From Marinobacter sp. LQ44 (GTDB lineage: Bacteria; Pseudomonadota; Gammaproteobacteria; Pseudomonadales; Oleiphilaceae), in contig NZ_CP014754.1 in assembly GCF_001447155.2 (NCBI RefSeq), positions 2,418,001 through 2,482,000 of the forward strand: a stretch of DNA of 64,000 bases. The letters run 5' to 3'. The notes beneath the pieces were generated by a model. The model had not been told where the DNA came from, did not search any database, and was given only the letters and a program-made list of their open reading frames with translations. Position 1 is the first letter of the stretch, and every line of letters starts with the position of its first letter. The position numbers and the translations under genes are program-made. Shown here piece by piece: positions 63,355 to 64,000 of this stretch.

Positions 63355-63461
63355 CCGGTTGGGGTGGGCTTTCCAAAACACGCTCCTTCGGCACATCCAT
63401 GTGGCGCTTGGGCTCCGCCATCCATGGCTCCGCACAGTTTTGGAAAGCCCACCCCAACCGG
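63355..63461. repeat. Long hairpin element D (perfect 25-bp arms)
   Basis: Arms 63355-63379 and 63437-63461 are perfectly complementary over 25 bases. The 57-base loop (63380-63436) is the reverse complement of the element B loop with one difference. It lies between the stop of tpx and the start of the MATE gene, both on the minus strand. Confidence 0.9.
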
Positions 63462-63566
63462 CTGCCCTAACGCCGGAGTCTTGCCGGCGCAGCCCAAGCT
63501 CGGAACGGGTAGTCCAAAACAATATCAACGCTGCGTAAATGCTCTGACCACCCGGTTGGGGGTGTT

Positions 63567-64000
63567 TTACAGCACCTTCAGCGCCGCTTCGTAATCCGGC
63601 TCGTTTTTGATTTCGTTGACCAGTTCGCTGTGCAGCACTTTGTTGTTCTCGTCGAGGACCACGACCGCACGGGCGCACAGACCGGCAAGGGGGCCGTCCT
63701 GGATGGCGACGCCGTAGTCTTGCTGGAAGCTGTAGTTGCGGAAGGTGGAGAGGGTTTCAACGTTGTTCAGGCCTTCGGCTCCGCAGAAGCGGGCGGCGGC
63801 GAAGGGGAGGTCGGCGGAGATGACGAGGACGACGGTGTTGTCGAGGCTGCCGGCTTTTTCGTTGAATTTTCGGGTGCTGGCGGCGCAGACGCCGGTATCG
63901 ATGCTGGGGATGATGTTAAGAATCTTGCGTTTGCCGGGCCAGTTGTCGAGTTTTACTTCTTCTAGGCCGCTGTTGGTTAGGGTGAATGGGGCGGCGTTTT
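63567..64000 (-). CDS. tpx: Thiol peroxidase Tpx, C-terminal part (N-terminus beyond window)
   Basis: The minus-strand frame entering at 64000 reads [20 protein letters not shown] and continues to a TAA at 63569-63567. The peroxidatic Cys is in [16 protein letters not shown] and the resolving Cys in [20 protein letters not shown]. The C-terminus ([16 protein letters not shown]) is typical. About 144 residues are visible; some 20 are missing. Tpx reduces lipid hydroperoxides in the periplasm or cytoplasm with thioredoxin. Confidence 0.93.
   Translation of the reverse strand, partial: NAAPFTLTNSGLEEVKLDNWPGKRKILNIIPSIDTGVCAASTRKFNEKAGSLDNTVVLVISADLPFAAARFCGAEGLNNVETLSTFRNYSFQQDYGVAIQDGPLAGLCARAVVVLDENNKVLHSELVNEIKNEPDYEAALKVL

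Overview
The window looks like a chromosomal segment of a marine, Marinobacter-like gammaproteobacterium. The base composition is moderately GC-rich. The gene set fits this group: choline-to-betaine betIBA, a secreted lipase with its steric chaperone, a long FadE acyl-CoA dehydrogenase, an Mrp-type Na+/H+ antiporter operon, two Baeyer-Villiger-type monooxygenases, AhpC/AhpF and the start of a Tpx. No rRNA or tRNA was seen. The assignment rests on gene content and my memory of protein families; no search was run.

Left end (1-5554) is accessory DNA. An IS110/IS1111-family element abuts and probably interrupts an integron attC site. It is followed by a cassette array without an integrase in view: vapBC, higBA, a phd/parE-like pair, a secreted-protein gene with one in-frame stop, and a frameshifted GNAT remnant. 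Cassette boundaries can be read from complementarity between each cassette's first bases and the R'' box of its own attC. The array ends abruptly in the middle of a 7TM-DISM/GGDEF/EAL gene that has lost its 5' end and, by an internal in-frame deletion, its GGDEF and EAL signature motifs.

5532-11158 holds corA and a compact four-transcript locus: a secreted Ala-rich protein plus an outer-membrane beta-barrel, an exported subtilisin-like (S8) protease, and an ECF sigma/anti-sigma pair. Three promoters in this locus share the pattern GGAATW-N15-CGTYWW, so I infer a self-contained ECF regulon. This is my main candidate for an undescribed system.

11166-31988 is mostly housekeeping and catabolic: betI-betB-betA with a perfect 22-bp palindromic operator, a short BCCT-like transporter behind a 15-codon leader ORF, ahpC and ahpF each with an OxyR-type site, a periplasmic binding protein, an EthA-like monooxygenase, a DsbG/TlpA pair, rhlE, ompW, and an HxlR regulator divergent from an Old Yellow Enzyme with a duplicated operator between them.

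31989-42434 contains a second monooxygenase, an S-type pyocin-like DNase with an Im9-type immunity gene, a fatty acid hydroxylase, RluF, MarC, ChaC, an RcnB/CigR-like protein, an EamA exporter and a LysR regulator. 42379-64000 holds lif-lipA and a divergent AraC regulator, fadE, an AEC transporter, a PatB/MalY C-S lyase, an exported AstE-like enzyme, a PMP3-family peptide, a NUDIX-MBL fusion, a thioesterase, mrpACDEFG, a MATE exporter and partial tpx.

A second notable pattern is a dispersed family of four long hairpins (32047, 32224, 41256, 63355). Their 54- or 57-nt loops are nearly identical within each pair, while the outer part of the 25-29 bp arms is different at each locus but still self-complementary.
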